Origin: Pseudomonas delhiensis
Lineage (GTDB): Bacteria; Pseudomonadota; Gammaproteobacteria; Pseudomonadales; Pseudomonadaceae
Length of the DNA: 64,000 bases
Assembly (NCBI RefSeq): GCF_900187975.1
Contig: NZ_FZPC01000017.1
Coordinates: 1-64,000 of the forward strand
Direction of reading: 5' to 3'
Positions 37,241 through 47,467 of this stretch are shown piece after piece. The notes below the pieces were generated by a model, which was given only the letters and a program-made list of their open reading frames with translations, was not told the origin of the DNA and searched no databases. The translations under genes and the position numbers were made by a program. Each line of letters begins with the position of its first letter. The first letter of the stretch is position 1.

Positions 37241-38545
37241 TCAACCACCCAGCCGCGTAGCCATCTCACCCATAACGATGGCCACCAACGCCCGCAGCAG
37301 TCGAACCTCGCCAGCCAGCGTGGCACGCAATTCCGGCCGAACGGCCGATAACGCCAGATTCTCCTGCTCGACCTCCGCAAGCAGCGCCTGTGCCTGCTCC
37401 CGCACTGCCCTGGTGAGCCTTGCCACATGCTCGCGCGCCGTAGCCGGCTTGATGCCCATGGCCTCACCGGCTGCCACCAGCAGCGCCCCATCGATCTCCT
37501 GTAGACGCTCGGTACCCAGAATCGGCCAGGCCATAGCGGCCTGCTGCGGCCAACGCTCCTGCTCGAATGCCCGAGTCCCGTATACAGCCGTGCAGAGCAG
37601 ATCGTAGAAAGGAGCAAGGTTGAAACCCCGGCGCGTGACCAGCAGGCTCAAGTTCTTCAGGTGCGCATCCTCGTTGCCCACCAGCACATTGAACACCAGC
37701 CAGCGGAACAGGCTCAGGCGCGCCCTCACCGAAGGCCGGCTATCGCTGGCGATCTCGCGCAGGCGCTCGATGCTGCCCTGGTTGTACTTGAAGGCACGGT
37801 CCAGGCCGAGCAACTGGCAGGCATCGATGCAATGCAGGCGCTCCCAGCCGCCCCCGACCTGGCGGCGGTCGAAACGCTGCACCAGGTACACCGGCTGCGG
37901 CACATAGCGCCGATGCACGGTGGGCACCTCCAGCCCGACACGCGCGGCCAAGGTCATCACGAACCACTCGTTGATCACCGAATGAGCCCATGCCGGGTCC
38001 GGGTGGTCGGGCTTGAGGATGTGCGTCGAGGGAGTGCTGCCGATGGGTTCGAACAAGTCGCTGCCATCGAATACGACAGCCACCTTGTGCTGCGCCCCAG
38101 CCAGCGACATGCGCTTGGCCGCGCGCTCGGCCAGCGGCACCTGGGGCATCTGCTGGATGCGCCGGGATAGCTCCGTATCGGGCAATGCGCGTAGTTCGCC
38201 GGGCGCCGGCAGTTGCCCCGGTGGCAGCAAGGTGAGCGAACCCGCCGACTCGGCGCCGAAGTGCCCCAGCAGGCCGAAAGCATCCGCCTCCGCCAAGCGC
38301 GCCGCTCCCGCCAACAGGCGTCGCTGGCCCTCCTCCGGCAGCAGATTGTCGAAGTACCACTGCACCGGACGCTGGCTTGCGCCATCCACATGGGGCTCGC
38401 TGCGAAGCGGCAGCCCCGGACACAACGGATAGGCCTCGGGCGCATCCAGCCACTCGCGGGAATAGGCGAACGCCCAGGCGCCGTTGTTCTCCTCCAGGCT
38501 GCCGACGCGGGTCTGGTTGATCCAGGCATCCAGTTGCCGAACCAT
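37241..38545 (-). CDS. hipA: HipA-type serine/threonine kinase toxin
   Basis: 434 residues, the usual HipA length. The N-terminal couple domain (RPVQWYFDNLLPEEGQRR) and kinase core are complete: SLAGAQHKVAVVFDG, the gatekeeping STHILKPDHPD, the catalytic loop VGNEDAHLKNLSLLV and the metal site NLAPFYDLLC. HipA toxins phosphorylate a tRNA synthetase or related target and cause dormancy. It overlaps hipB by one base. GC content is visibly lower than in neighbouring genes, consistent with acquisition by transfer. Confidence 0.92.
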   Translation of the reverse strand: MVRQLDAWINQTRVGSLEENNGAWAFAYSREWLDAPEAYPLCPGLPLRSEPHVDGASQRPVQWYFDNLLPEEGQRRLLAGAARLAEADAFGLLGHFGAESAGSLTLLPPGQLPAPGELRALPDTELSRRIQQMPQVPLAERAAKRMSLAGAQHKVAVVFDGSDLFEPIGSTPSTHILKPDHPDPAWAHSVINEWFVMTLAARVGLEVPTVHRRYVPQPVYLVQRFDRRQVGGGWERLHCIDACQLLGLDRAFKYNQGSIERLREIASDSRPSVRARLSLFRWLVFNVLVGNEDAHLKNLSLLVTRRGFNLAPFYDLLCTAVYGTRAFEQERWPQQAAMAWPILGTERLQEIDGALLVAAGEAMGIKPATAREHVARLTRAVREQAQALLAEVEQENLALSAVRPELRATLAGEVRLLRALVAIVMGEMATRLGG

Positions 38546-38832
38546 CAGCCCTCCTTGCCGTCTTCAGCCTTGTGGATAAGCCGTTGCAGCTGTTGCCGGG
38601 TCGGCTCCGCGTACTCCTCCGGCACCTCGATGGAGACTTGCAGGCCAAACTCCTGCAGGACCTGGAACAGTTTGCCCCACTGCACGCGTTCGGCACCGCG
38701 CTCGACCTTGCCGAGGAAGTTCTCGCTCACACCGATGCTGCCGGCGGCATCGTCCTGGCGCAGGTTCATGGCCTTGCGGCTGGCGCGTACCAGCAGGCCG
38801 AGGGTGGCAGGTGAGTCGATATCGACTTTCAT
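38545..38832 (-). CDS. hipB: HipB-type XRE antitoxin and repressor
   Basis: 95 residues. The helix-turn-helix is RKAMNLRQDDAAGSIGVSEN FLGKVERG (split). The C-terminal tail EDGKEG is short and flexible, like the HipB degron end. HipB neutralises HipA and represses the operon. The ATG is five bases after the first operator, whose TGAGGATT arm also supplies the Shine-Dalgarno. Confidence 0.92.
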   Translation of the reverse strand: MKVDIDSPATLGLLVRASRKAMNLRQDDAAGSIGVSENFLGKVERGAERVQWGKLFQVLQEFGLQVSIEVPEEYAEPTRQQLQRLIHKAEDGKEG

Positions 38833-38836
38833 GAAT

Positions 38837-38958
38837 AATCCTCATGACTGTGAGGATTTCGTGCCGACCAGCACAAAAAACAACTAAATCCTCACGATTG
38901 CGAGGATTCTAGACCCTAACGACGGATGTTCAATTAAATCCGCATGAGCGTGAGGATT
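38837..38958. promoter_or_regulatory. Three HipB operators at exact 50-bp spacing
   Basis: O1 38837-38858 is AATCCTCA-N6-TGAGGATT, a perfect palindrome. O2 38887-38908 has arms AATCCTC and GAGGATT. O3 38937-38958 has AATCCGCA and TGAGGATT. Each is 22 bp and starts exactly 50 bp after the previous one. The ATCC...GGAT ends match the known HipB operator ends (TATCC-N8-GGATA in E. coli) with a longer spacer. Confidence 0.85.
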
Positions 38959-38978
38959 ATGTGCGCTGGCTTAGAGCT

Positions 38979-39002
38979 GTTCGCGAGCAAGCTCGCTCCT
39001 AC
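38979..39002 (-). repeat. REP-like 24-bp repeat (A1)
   Basis: Exact consensus, 20 bp after the third hip operator. The rest of the gap up to 39088 holds nothing recognisable. Confidence 0.9.
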
Positions 39003-39088
39003 ACGTACATCGGAAATATCGCCATGTCCCAGCCCAAGGGCGTGGCTATTCACCGATTGATGGGTATCGCTTCATGCCTGGCAAAACG

Positions 39089-39116
39089 AAAAAGGCCGGT
39101 CTCTCGACCGGCCTTT
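39089..39116 (-). terminator. Intrinsic terminator of the bauABC operon
   Basis: Minus-strand stem GGCCGGTC/GACCGGCC (39106-39113 with 39094-39101) around a GAGA loop, followed by U5 (39089-39093), 18 bp after the bauC stop. Confidence 0.9.
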
Positions 39117-39134
39117 CCCTTACCTCACGCCACC

Positions 39135-40631
<1,497 letters not shown>

Positions 40632-40680
40632 CGTCTTGTCTCTTCTCGCTGAAAGTGTGGGATATCGGGCCTCGAAGAGC

Positions 40681-40719
40681 CCCTCTCCCCAGCCCTCTCC
40701 CTGAAGGGAGAGGGGGCTT
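40681..40719. repeat. Composite intergenic repeat, partial copy 6
   Basis: Only the left CCCTCTCCCC/GGGAGAGGG hairpin and the adjoining GGCTTGT remain, in the gap between bauC and bauB. Confidence 0.75.
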
Positions 40720-40808
40720 GTTCGGTGTGTTGGGTGGGCCGCGGAGCCCGCCGGGGACTGCACTCTAAGGCGAGTCTCCCGGCGCTGCCTACGCGCGGGC
40801 CCGCGTGC

Positions 40809-41102
40809 TCAACGCTGCTTGAGCTCGATCTCGATGAAGGCCACTTCGTGGTCGCAGGGGTTGATCACGTTGTGCTCGGTGCCGATCTGGCGGGTGTAGC
40901 TCTGGCCCAGGACCAGCGGCGCGCGCCGCTCGCCCTCGGGGGTTTCCAGCAGCAGCTCGCCGCCGGTCACCGGGACCACCACGTACTCCATGCCGTGGCG
41001 GTGCCAGCCGGTCTCGGCCCCGGGGGCGAAGCGCCACTCGGTGACCAGGACCTTGTCGTTGTCGATCTGCACCGTCGGGACGGCCTTGGGACGCTCGCTC
41101 AC
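40809..41102 (-). CDS. bauB: Cupin-domain protein of the beta-alanine operon
   Basis: 97 residues, GTG start directly after the bauA stop (TAAGTG), with a GGGGTGG ribosome site inside bauA. It is a single cupin: GAETGWHRHGMEYVVVPVTG carries the metal-binding His-x-His...Glu, and the second motif has IGTEHNVINPCDHEV. BauB is required in, or linked to, beta-alanine catabolism in P. aeruginosa but its reaction is not known to me. Confidence 0.85.
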   Translation of the reverse strand: MSERPKAVPTVQIDNDKVLVTEWRFAPGAETGWHRHGMEYVVVPVTGGELLLETPEGERRAPLVLGQSYTRQIGTEHNVINPCDHEVAFIEIELKQR

Positions 41103-42449
41103 TTAGGCCACCCCGTTCAGGGCTTCGCCGACCGCGTCGAACAGGCGGTCGAGGTCTTCGGGCTTGGCGTTGAAGGTCGGGCCGAACTGCAGGGTGTCGC
41201 CGCCGAAGCGCACGTAGAAGCCTTCCTTCCACAGCTTCATGCTGGTCTCGAACGGGCGCACGATGGCGTCGCCGTCGCGGGCGGCGATCTGGATGGCGCC
41301 GGCCAGGCCGCAGTTGCGGATGTCGATGACGTTCTTCGCGCCCTTGATGCCGTGCAGGGCCTTCTCGAAGTGCGGCGCCAGCTCGGCGGACTGCTGGATC
41401 AGGTTTTCCTTCTGCAGCAGGTCCAGCGCGGCGATGCCGGCGGCGCAGGCGACCGGGTGGGCGGAGTAGGTGTAGCCGTGGCCGAATTCCACCGCGTATT
41501 CCGGCAGGTTCTGGCCCATGAAGGTGTCGTAGATCTCGCTGCTGGCGATGACCGCGCCCATGGGCACGGCGCCGTTGGTGACCTGCTTGGCGACGTTCAT
41601 GATGTCCGGGGTCACGCCGAAGTATTCGGCGCCGGTGGCCTTGCCCATGCGGCCGAAGGCGGTGATGACTTCGTCGAAGATCAGCAGGATGTTGTTGGCG
41701 TCGCAGATTTCGCGCAGGCGCTGCAGGTAACCCTTCGGCGGCACGATCACGCCGGCGGAACCGGACATCGGCTCGACGATCACGGCGGCGATGTTGGAAG
41801 CGTCGTGCAGTTCGATCAGCTTCAGCAGTTCGTTGGCCAGCTCGACGCCGCCGGTCTCGGCCGCGCCCCTGGTGAAGGCCATGCCCGGCTGCAGGGTGTG
41901 CGGCAGGTGGTCGACGTCCATCAGCGGGCCGAACATCTTGCGGTTGCCGCCGATGCCGCCCAGGGCGGTGCCGGCGACGTTCACGCCGTGGTAGCCACGG
42001 GCGCGGCCGATCAGCTTGGTCTTCTGTGCCTGGCCCTTGATGCGCCAGTAGGCGCGGGCCATCTTGATCGAGGTGTCGGCGCACTCGGAACCCGAGCCTG
42101 TGAAGAACACGTGGTTGAGGTTGCCGGGGGTGAGGTTGGCGATCTTCTCGGCCAGCTGGAAGGACAGCGGGTGGCCGTACTGGAAGCCCGGGGAGTAGTC
42201 GAGGGTGGTCAGCTGCCTGGCCACCGCGTCGGCGATTTCCTTGCGCGAGTGACCGGCGCCGCAGGTCCACAGGCCGGACAGGCTGTCGTAGACGCGACGG
42301 CCCTTGTCGTCCACCAGGTAGCTGCCTTCGGCGGCGACGATGATGCGCGGGTCCTTGTGGAAGTTGCGGTTGGCGCTGAAGGGCATCCAGTGGGCCTTCA
42401 GGTTCAGGTCGGCGGCGGCCGACGGCGCTACGTTCACTTGCTGGTTCAT
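41103..42449 (-). CDS. bauA: Beta-alanine:pyruvate transaminase
   Basis: 448 residues from the ATG at 42449, the same length as the P. aeruginosa enzyme and near-identical to it where I can recall the sequence. It is a class III PLP aminotransferase: SGLWTCGAGHSRKEIADAVA, HVFFTGSGSECADTSIKMAR, the aspartate in LLIFDEVITAFGRMG and the PLP lysine in MNVAKQVTNGAVPMG. It converts beta-alanine and pyruvate to malonate semialdehyde and alanine. Confidence 0.95.
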   Translation of the reverse strand: MNQQVNVAPSAAADLNLKAHWMPFSANRNFHKDPRIIVAAEGSYLVDDKGRRVYDSLSGLWTCGAGHSRKEIADAVARQLTTLDYSPGFQYGHPLSFQLAEKIANLTPGNLNHVFFTGSGSECADTSIKMARAYWRIKGQAQKTKLIGRARGYHGVNVAGTALGGIGGNRKMFGPLMDVDHLPHTLQPGMAFTRGAAETGGVELANELLKLIELHDASNIAAVIVEPMSGSAGVIVPPKGYLQRLREICDANNILLIFDEVITAFGRMGKATGAEYFGVTPDIMNVAKQVTNGAVPMGAVIASSEIYDTFMGQNLPEYAVEFGHGYTYSAHPVACAAGIAALDLLQKENLIQQSAELAPHFEKALHGIKGAKNVIDIRNCGLAGAIQIAARDGDAIVRPFETSMKLWKEGFYVRFGGDTLQFGPTFNAKPEDLDRLFDAVGEALNGVA

Positions 42450-42531
42450 GGAGCTCGTCCTCGACGACTGTCTTGTTGGGCGCGCAGGCCGCGTCACGCC
42501 TGCTGCGATGGCTCAAGATTGGGCCTGACTA

Positions 42532-42562
42532 AACGTGAGTTAAAGCCTATTCTTCTCACGTT
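42532..42562. promoter_or_regulatory. Inverted repeat between bauA and bauR
   Basis: AACGTGAG (42532-42539) and CTCACGTT (42555-42562) form a perfect 8-bp dyad around 15 bp, 24 bp before the bauR start. The layout fits a LysR-type binding site controlling bauABC and bauR itself. Confidence 0.65.
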
Positions 42563-42586
42563 CAGTTTCGGTTCGGTAAAACTAAA

Positions 42587-43507
42587 ATGGCAAAATCCCG
42601 CAGCCCGTCCTTGGGCCAGGTCAGCGACTTCGAAATCCGCCTGCTGCGCATCTTCAAGACCATAGTCGAGTGCGGCAGCTTTTCCGCCGCGGAAAGCACC
42701 CTGGGCATCAGCCGCTCGGCCATCAGCCTGCACATGGGCGACCTGGAGAAGCGCCTGGGCATGCGCCTGTGCCAGCGCGGCCGGGCCGGCTTCGCGCTGA
42801 CCGACGAGGGCCGCGAGGTGTACCGCGCCACCCAGTCGCTGCTGGCGGCGCTGGAGGGCTTCCGCGCCGAGGTCAACGAGCTGCACCAGCACCTGCGCGG
42901 CGAGCTGAACATCGGCATCATCAACAACCTGGTGACCCTGCCGCAGATGCGCATCACCCACGCCCTGCGCGCGCTCAAGGCGAGCGGGCCGGGGGTGCGC
43001 ATCAACATCGGCATGACCACGCCCAACGAAATCGAGCTGGGCGTGCTCGACGGCCGCCTGCACGTCGGCGTGGTGCCGCTCATCAGCCCGCTGTCGGGGC
43101 TGGAGTACTCGCCGCTGTACGACGAGCGGTCGCTGCTGTTCTGCAGCCGCGAGCACCCGCTGTTCGAACGCGAGGACGCGGGCATCACGGTGGCGGAAAT
43201 CCACGCCTGCGCCGCGGTGGCGCCCAGCTACCGCATCCCCGCCGAGGCCCAGGAGCGCCACCAGGAACTGACCGCCAGCGCCAACGCCTCGGACCGCGAG
43301 GGCATGGCCTTCCTGATCCTCACCGGCAGCTACATCGGCTACCTGCCCGACCACTACGCCGCCGACTGGGTGGCCCAGGGCCGCATGCGCGCGCTGCGCC
43401 CGGAACGCTTCCACTACGACATCCCGCTGACGGTGGTGACGCGCAAGGGGCGGCGGCCGAACCTGGTGCTGGAGCGGTTCCTGGAGGCGGTGGCGGAGAG
43501 CCGGTAG
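42587..43507 (+). CDS. bauR: LysR-family activator of beta-alanine catabolism
   Basis: 306 residues. The helix-turn-helix spans ECGSFSAAESTLGISRSAIS LHMGDLEKRLG (split), and the effector domain has GELNIGIINNLVTLPQ and SDREGMAFLILTGSYIGYLP. It is divergent from bauA, matching the P. aeruginosa arrangement in which BauR activates bau genes with beta-alanine. The Shine-Dalgarno is weak. The permease gene bauD is not adjacent here. Confidence 0.9.
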   Translation: MAKSRSPSLGQVSDFEIRLLRIFKTIVECGSFSAAESTLGISRSAISLHMGDLEKRLGMRLCQRGRAGFALTDEGREVYRATQSLLAALEGFRAEVNELHQHLRGELNIGIINNLVTLPQMRITHALRALKASGPGVRINIGMTTPNEIELGVLDGRLHVGVVPLISPLSGLEYSPLYDERSLLFCSREHPLFEREDAGITVAEIHACAAVAPSYRIPAEAQERHQELTASANASDREGMAFLILTGSYIGYLPDHYAADWVAQGRMRALRPERFHYDIPLTVVTRKGRRPNLVLERFLEAVAESR

Positions 43508-43722
43508 GAAATTTCGCCCACACACCTCTGCCAAACCTGTACTCCGCCCCCCTCCCCGCCACCCCCGCGCGGCCCATGGCTCGCGGGCCCACAGTTTTTC
43601 CCTAGCCTGCGACTACAAAAATCATAATTTCGCAAATCCCCGGCGCTGAACAGAATGCGGCCAACACGCGGTGGACAGCCGTGACCGCAGAACAACAACG
43701 ATCAGAGTCCGAGGAATCACCC

Positions 43723-45072
43723 ATGGCCGACCTGAATCAGACCGCCTTCGGCAAGCCCGCCGGCAAGACGCTCGATGGCATTGAAACCGATACCCTCGTG
43801 GTGGGCGCCGGCCAGGCCGGCGTGGCCATGAGCGAGCACCTGACCGCCCAGGGCGTGCCGCACATCGTGCTGGAGAAGAGCCGCATCGCCGAAGCCTGGC
43901 GCACCGGCCGCTGGGATTCGCTGGTGGCCAACGGCCCGGCCTGGCACGACCGCTTCCCGAACATGGAGTTTTCGGTCGGCCCGGACGAGTTCCCGCACAA
44001 GGAGCAGGTGGCGGACTACTTCGTCGCCTACGCCAAGCAGTTCGACGCGCCCATCCGCACCGGCGTGGAAGTGAAGAAGGTGACCCGCAACCAGGGCCGC
44101 CCCGGCTTCACCGTGGAGACCTCCGAGGGCACCCTCCAGGCCCTGCGCATCGTCTCCGCCACCGGCCCGTTCCAGCGCCCGGTGATCCCGGCCATCGCGC
44201 CGAAGGACGAACGCATCCAGCAGATCCACTCGGCCCACTACTTCAACCCGCAGCAGCTGCCCGAAGGCGCCGTGCTGGTGGTGGGCGCAGGCTCCTCCGG
44301 CGTGCAGATCGCCGACGAGCTGAACCGCGCCGGCAAGCGCGTGTTCCTCTCGGTGGGCGCCCATGACCGCCCGCCGCGCAGCTACCGCAACCGCGACTTC
44401 GTCTGGTGGCTGGGCGTGCTCGGCCTGTGGGACGCCGAGGAAGTGCAGCCGGGCCGCGAGCACGTGACCATCGCCGTGAGCGGCGCCCGTGGCGGCGAGA
44501 CCATCGACTTCCGCCGCCTGGCCAACGAGGGCATCACCCTGGTCGGCCTGACCAAGGCCTTCGAAGGCGGCAAGGTGAGCTTCCAGGACGACCTGGTGAA
44601 GAACCTGGAGGCCGGCGACCGGAACTACCTCGACCTGCTGGACGCCGCCGACGCCTACATCGAGCGCAATGGCCTGGACCTGCCGGAAGAGCCGGAAGCC
44701 CGCAAGGTCTTCCCGGACGCCGAGTGCATCCGCAACCCGATCCTCGAACTGGACCTGGCCGCCGCCGGCATCACCTCGATCATCTGGGCCACCGGCTACG
44801 CCGTGAACTTCGACTGGCTGCAGGTGGACGCCTTCGACGAGAAGGGCAAGCCCAAACACCAGCGTGGCGTGTCCCGCGAGCCGGGCGTGTACTTCGTCGG
44901 CCTGCCGTGGCTGTCGCGCCGCGGTTCCTCGTTCATCTGGGGCGTGTGGCACGACGCCAAGCACGTCGCCGGGCACATCGCCACGCAACGCAAGTACGTC
45001 GAATACCAGGATGCCTCGCAGCGCGAGGCCTCCATCGAATCGCAAGGCAAAAAAGCCGCTTCCTGGGAGTAA
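43723..45072 (+). CDS. Flavin-containing monooxygenase (CzcO-like)
   Basis: 449 residues from the ATG at 43723 (GAGGAATCACCC upstream); an in-frame GTG at 43681 is possible. Two Rossmann motifs are seen: VVGAGQAGVAMSEHL near residue 25 for FAD, and VVGAGSSGVQIADEL near 190 for NADPH. SATGPFQRPVIP and the C-terminal IIWATGYAVNFDWL are typical of class B monooxygenases. It probably hydroxylates nitrogen or sulfur or does a Baeyer-Villiger reaction. It starts a four-gene operon. Confidence 0.87.
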   Translation: MADLNQTAFGKPAGKTLDGIETDTLVVGAGQAGVAMSEHLTAQGVPHIVLEKSRIAEAWRTGRWDSLVANGPAWHDRFPNMEFSVGPDEFPHKEQVADYFVAYAKQFDAPIRTGVEVKKVTRNQGRPGFTVETSEGTLQALRIVSATGPFQRPVIPAIAPKDERIQQIHSAHYFNPQQLPEGAVLVVGAGSSGVQIADELNRAGKRVFLSVGAHDRPPRSYRNRDFVWWLGVLGLWDAEEVQPGREHVTIAVSGARGGETIDFRRLANEGITLVGLTKAFEGGKVSFQDDLVKNLEAGDRNYLDLLDAADAYIERNGLDLPEEPEARKVFPDAECIRNPILELDLAAAGITSIIWATGYAVNFDWLQVDAFDEKGKPKHQRGVSREPGVYFVGLPWLSRRGSSFIWGVWHDAKHVAGHIATQRKYVEYQDASQREASIESQGKKAASWE

Positions 45073-45075
45073 GTG

Positions 45076-45498
45076 ATGCCTACCCACACCCGCATCCGCA
45101 TGTTCAACACCAAGGACACCTACCCGAACCAGTCCCTGGACAACGACCTCTGCCAGGCCGTGCGCGCCGGCAACACCGTGTACGTGCGCGGCCAGGTCGG
45201 TACCGATTTCGAGGGCAACCTGGTGGGCCTAGGCGACCCCCGCGCCCAGGCCGAGCAGGCGATGAAGAACGTCAAGCAGCTGCTGGAAGAGGCCGGCAGC
45301 GACCTGTCGCACATCGTCAAGACCACCACCTACCTCATCGACCCGCGCTACCGCGAGCCGGTCTACCAGGAGGTCGGCAAGTGGCTCAAGGGCGTGTTCC
45401 CGATCTCCACCGGCCTGGTGGTCTCGGCCCTGGGCCAGCCGCAGTGGCTGATGGAGATCGACGTGATCGCGGTGATCCCGGACGACTGGAACCAATAA
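45076..45498 (+). CDS. RidA family protein
   Basis: 140 residues, ATG at 45076 four bases after the previous stop. The YjgF/YER057c/UK114 fold is clear from NTVYVRGQVGTDFEGNLVGL, QAMKNVKQLLEEAGSDLSHI and the late Arg in DPRYREPVYQEVGKWLKG. Canonical RidA hydrolyses enamines and imines. This divergent subgroup member may act on an imine intermediate made by the monooxygenase upstream. Confidence 0.9.
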   Translation: MPTHTRIRMFNTKDTYPNQSLDNDLCQAVRAGNTVYVRGQVGTDFEGNLVGLGDPRAQAEQAMKNVKQLLEEAGSDLSHIVKTTTYLIDPRYREPVYQEVGKWLKGVFPISTGLVVSALGQPQWLMEIDVIAVIPDDWNQ

Positions 45499-45508
45499 GG
45501 AGCGGCCC

Positions 45509-46183
45509 ATGACCTTCTCCATCGTCGGCCGCTGCGCCGAGACCGGCCAGCTGGGCATCGCCATCAGCTCCTCGAGCATCGCCGTCGGCGCGCGCTGCCC
45601 CTGGGTACGCGCCGGCGTCGGCGCGGTGGCCACCCAGAACGTCACCCTGCCGGCCCTCGGCCCGCAGATCCTCGACCGCCTGGAAGCGGGCCTGGCGCCC
45701 GCCGCGGCGCTGGACCAGGCGCTGTCCAGCAACGGCTACGGCCAGTACCGCCAGGTCACGGTCATCGACCAGCACGGCCAGGTGGCGCTGTTCACCGGCA
45801 GCGAGGCGCTGGGCGTGAACCACGCGGTGGCCGGCGAGAACTGCGTGGCAGCGGGCAACCTGCTGTCGTCCACCGCGGTGATCGAGGCCATGACCAAGGC
45901 CTTCGAGGCGACCGACGGCTGCCTGGCCGAGCGCCTGCTGGCGGCGATGCAGGCGGCCATGGCCGCCGGCGGCGAAGCCGGGCCGGTGCACTCGGCGGCG
46001 CTGAAGGTGGTGGGCGACCTGGTCTGGCCGGTGGTCGACCTGCGCGTGGACTGGGCCGACGAGGCGCCCATCGACGCGCTGGAGCAACTCTGGGTAGCCT
46101 ACAAGCCGCAGATGCAGGACTACATCACCCGCGCGCTGGACCCGACCAAGGCGCCGAGCTACGGCGTGCCCGGCGACGAGTGA
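45509..46183 (+). CDS. DUF1028 family protein (Ntn-hydrolase superfamily)
   Basis: 224 residues with AAGGAG before the ATG. The N-terminal TFSIVGRCAETGQLGIAISS and AVGARCPWVRAGVGAVATQN are the DUF1028 signature, and members resemble N-terminal nucleophile hydrolases; Thr2 or a nearby Ser/Thr could be the nucleophile. Function unknown; gene context suggests amide hydrolysis in the same pathway. Confidence 0.85.
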   Translation: MTFSIVGRCAETGQLGIAISSSSIAVGARCPWVRAGVGAVATQNVTLPALGPQILDRLEAGLAPAAALDQALSSNGYGQYRQVTVIDQHGQVALFTGSEALGVNHAVAGENCVAAGNLLSSTAVIEAMTKAFEATDGCLAERLLAAMQAAMAAGGEAGPVHSAALKVVGDLVWPVVDLRVDWADEAPIDALEQLWVAYKPQMQDYITRALDPTKAPSYGVPGDE

Positions 46184-46192
46184 ACATACCCT

Positions 46193-46260
46193 GTAGGAGC
46201 GAGCTTGCTCGCGAACCCGCCCCGCAGCGAGGGTTGGTTCGCGAGCAAGCTCGCTCCTAC
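46193..46260. repeat. Inverted pair of REP-like A1 repeats
   Basis: Two exact A1 copies in opposite orientation (46193-46216 and 46237-46260) separated by 20 bp, forming a long hairpin between the DUF1028 gene and the M20 deacetylase gene. Confidence 0.9.
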
Positions 46261-46285
46261 GTTTAAAAGAATGCAGGAGCCGAAC

Positions 46286-47437
46286 ATGCCCAGCAGCCGT
46301 GACATCCTCGCCAGGCTGGTCGCCTTCGACACCGTCAGCCGCCATTCCAACCTGGCGCTCATCAAGTACGTCCAGGACTACCTGGGCGACCTGGGCGTGG
46401 AGAGCGAGCTGTTCTTCGACGAAGCCGGCGGCAAGGCCAACCTGTACGCCACCCTCGGCCCGCGCGAGCGCGGCGGCGTGTGCCTGTCCGGGCACACCGA
46501 CGTGGTGCCGGTGGACGGCCAGCCCTGGACCGTCCCGCCCTTCGAGCTGACCGAGAAGGACGGCCGCCTGTACGGCCGCGGCACCGCCGACATGAAGGGC
46601 TACATCGCCTGCGTGCTGGCCGCCGTGCCGGCCTTCCTCGCCCAGCCCCTGCGCCTGCCGCTGCACCTGGCCTTCTCCTACGACGAGGAGGTCGGCTGCC
46701 TGGGCGTGCGCTCGTTGCTGGCGGACCTTGCGCGCCGCGAGCACAAGCCCATCGCCTGCATCATCGGCGAGCCCACCGAGCTCAAGCCGGTGCTCGGCCA
46801 CAAGGGCAAGCTGGCCATGCGCTGCCAGGTGCACGGCGCGGCCTGCCACTCGGCCTACGCCCCGCAGGGGGTGAACGCCATCGAATACGCGGCGAAGCTG
46901 ATCAACCGCCTGGGCGAGATCGGCACCCGCCTGGCGGCGCCGGAGCGCCACGACCCGCGCTTCGACCCGCCCTACTCCACCGTGCAGACCGGCGTGATCA
47001 ACGGCGGCCGCGCGCTGAACATAGTCCCGGCCGAATGCCAGTTCGACTTCGAGGTGCGCGCCCTGCCCAGCGACGACCCGCAGCAGGTCGCCGAGCAACT
47101 GCGCGACTACGCCGAGACCGAGCTGCTGCCGAAGATGCGCGCGGTGAAGCAGGAGGCGGACATCCGCTTCAGCGAGCTGTCGGCCTACCCGGCGCTGGCC
47201 ACCGCCCCGCACAGCGAGGCGGCGCAGCTGCTGGCGCGGCTGAGCGGCTCCGACGAGTTCTCCACGGTCGCCTACGGCACCGAGGGCGGGCTGTTCGACC
47301 AGGCCGGCATTCCCACCGTGGTCTGCGGGCCGGGGAGCATGGACCAGGGGCACAAGCCGGATGAGTTCGTGAGCGTGGAGCAGTTGGCGGCTTGCGATGC
47401 GATGCTGGGGCGGTTGGTGGAATGGATGAGGGTCTGA
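46286..47437 (+). CDS. M20 family deacetylase, acetylornithine deacetylase (ArgE)-like
   Basis: 383 residues from the ATG at 46286 (AGGAGC upstream). The zinc enzymes' motifs are present: LSGHTDVVPVDGQPWTVPPF, YGRGTADMKGYIACVLAAVP, SYDEEVGCLGVRSL and GEPTELKPVLGHKG. Pseudomonas makes arginine largely through the acetyl-cycling route, so this copy is probably catabolic. It ends the monooxygenase operon and may remove an N-acyl group. Confidence 0.87.
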   Translation: MPSSRDILARLVAFDTVSRHSNLALIKYVQDYLGDLGVESELFFDEAGGKANLYATLGPRERGGVCLSGHTDVVPVDGQPWTVPPFELTEKDGRLYGRGTADMKGYIACVLAAVPAFLAQPLRLPLHLAFSYDEEVGCLGVRSLLADLARREHKPIACIIGEPTELKPVLGHKGKLAMRCQVHGAACHSAYAPQGVNAIEYAAKLINRLGEIGTRLAAPERHDPRFDPPYSTVQTGVINGGRALNIVPAECQFDFEVRALPSDDPQQVAEQLRDYAETELLPKMRAVKQEADIRFSELSAYPALATAPHSEAAQLLARLSGSDEFSTVAYGTEGGLFDQAGIPTVVCGPGSMDQGHKPDEFVSVEQLAACDAMLGRLVEWMRV

Positions 47438-47467
47438 CGGTTAGGTCGGTGGTGTGCTTGAGAGCGT

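Noticed and set aside
37241-38958. hipBA as part of a larger defence island or prophage
   Set aside because: Flanking genes are ordinary metabolic genes; no integrase, attachment site or other defence genes are seen.
43681-43722. GTG start for the flavin monooxygenase
   Set aside because: The ATG at 43723 has a better ribosome site; the extension is not domain sequence.
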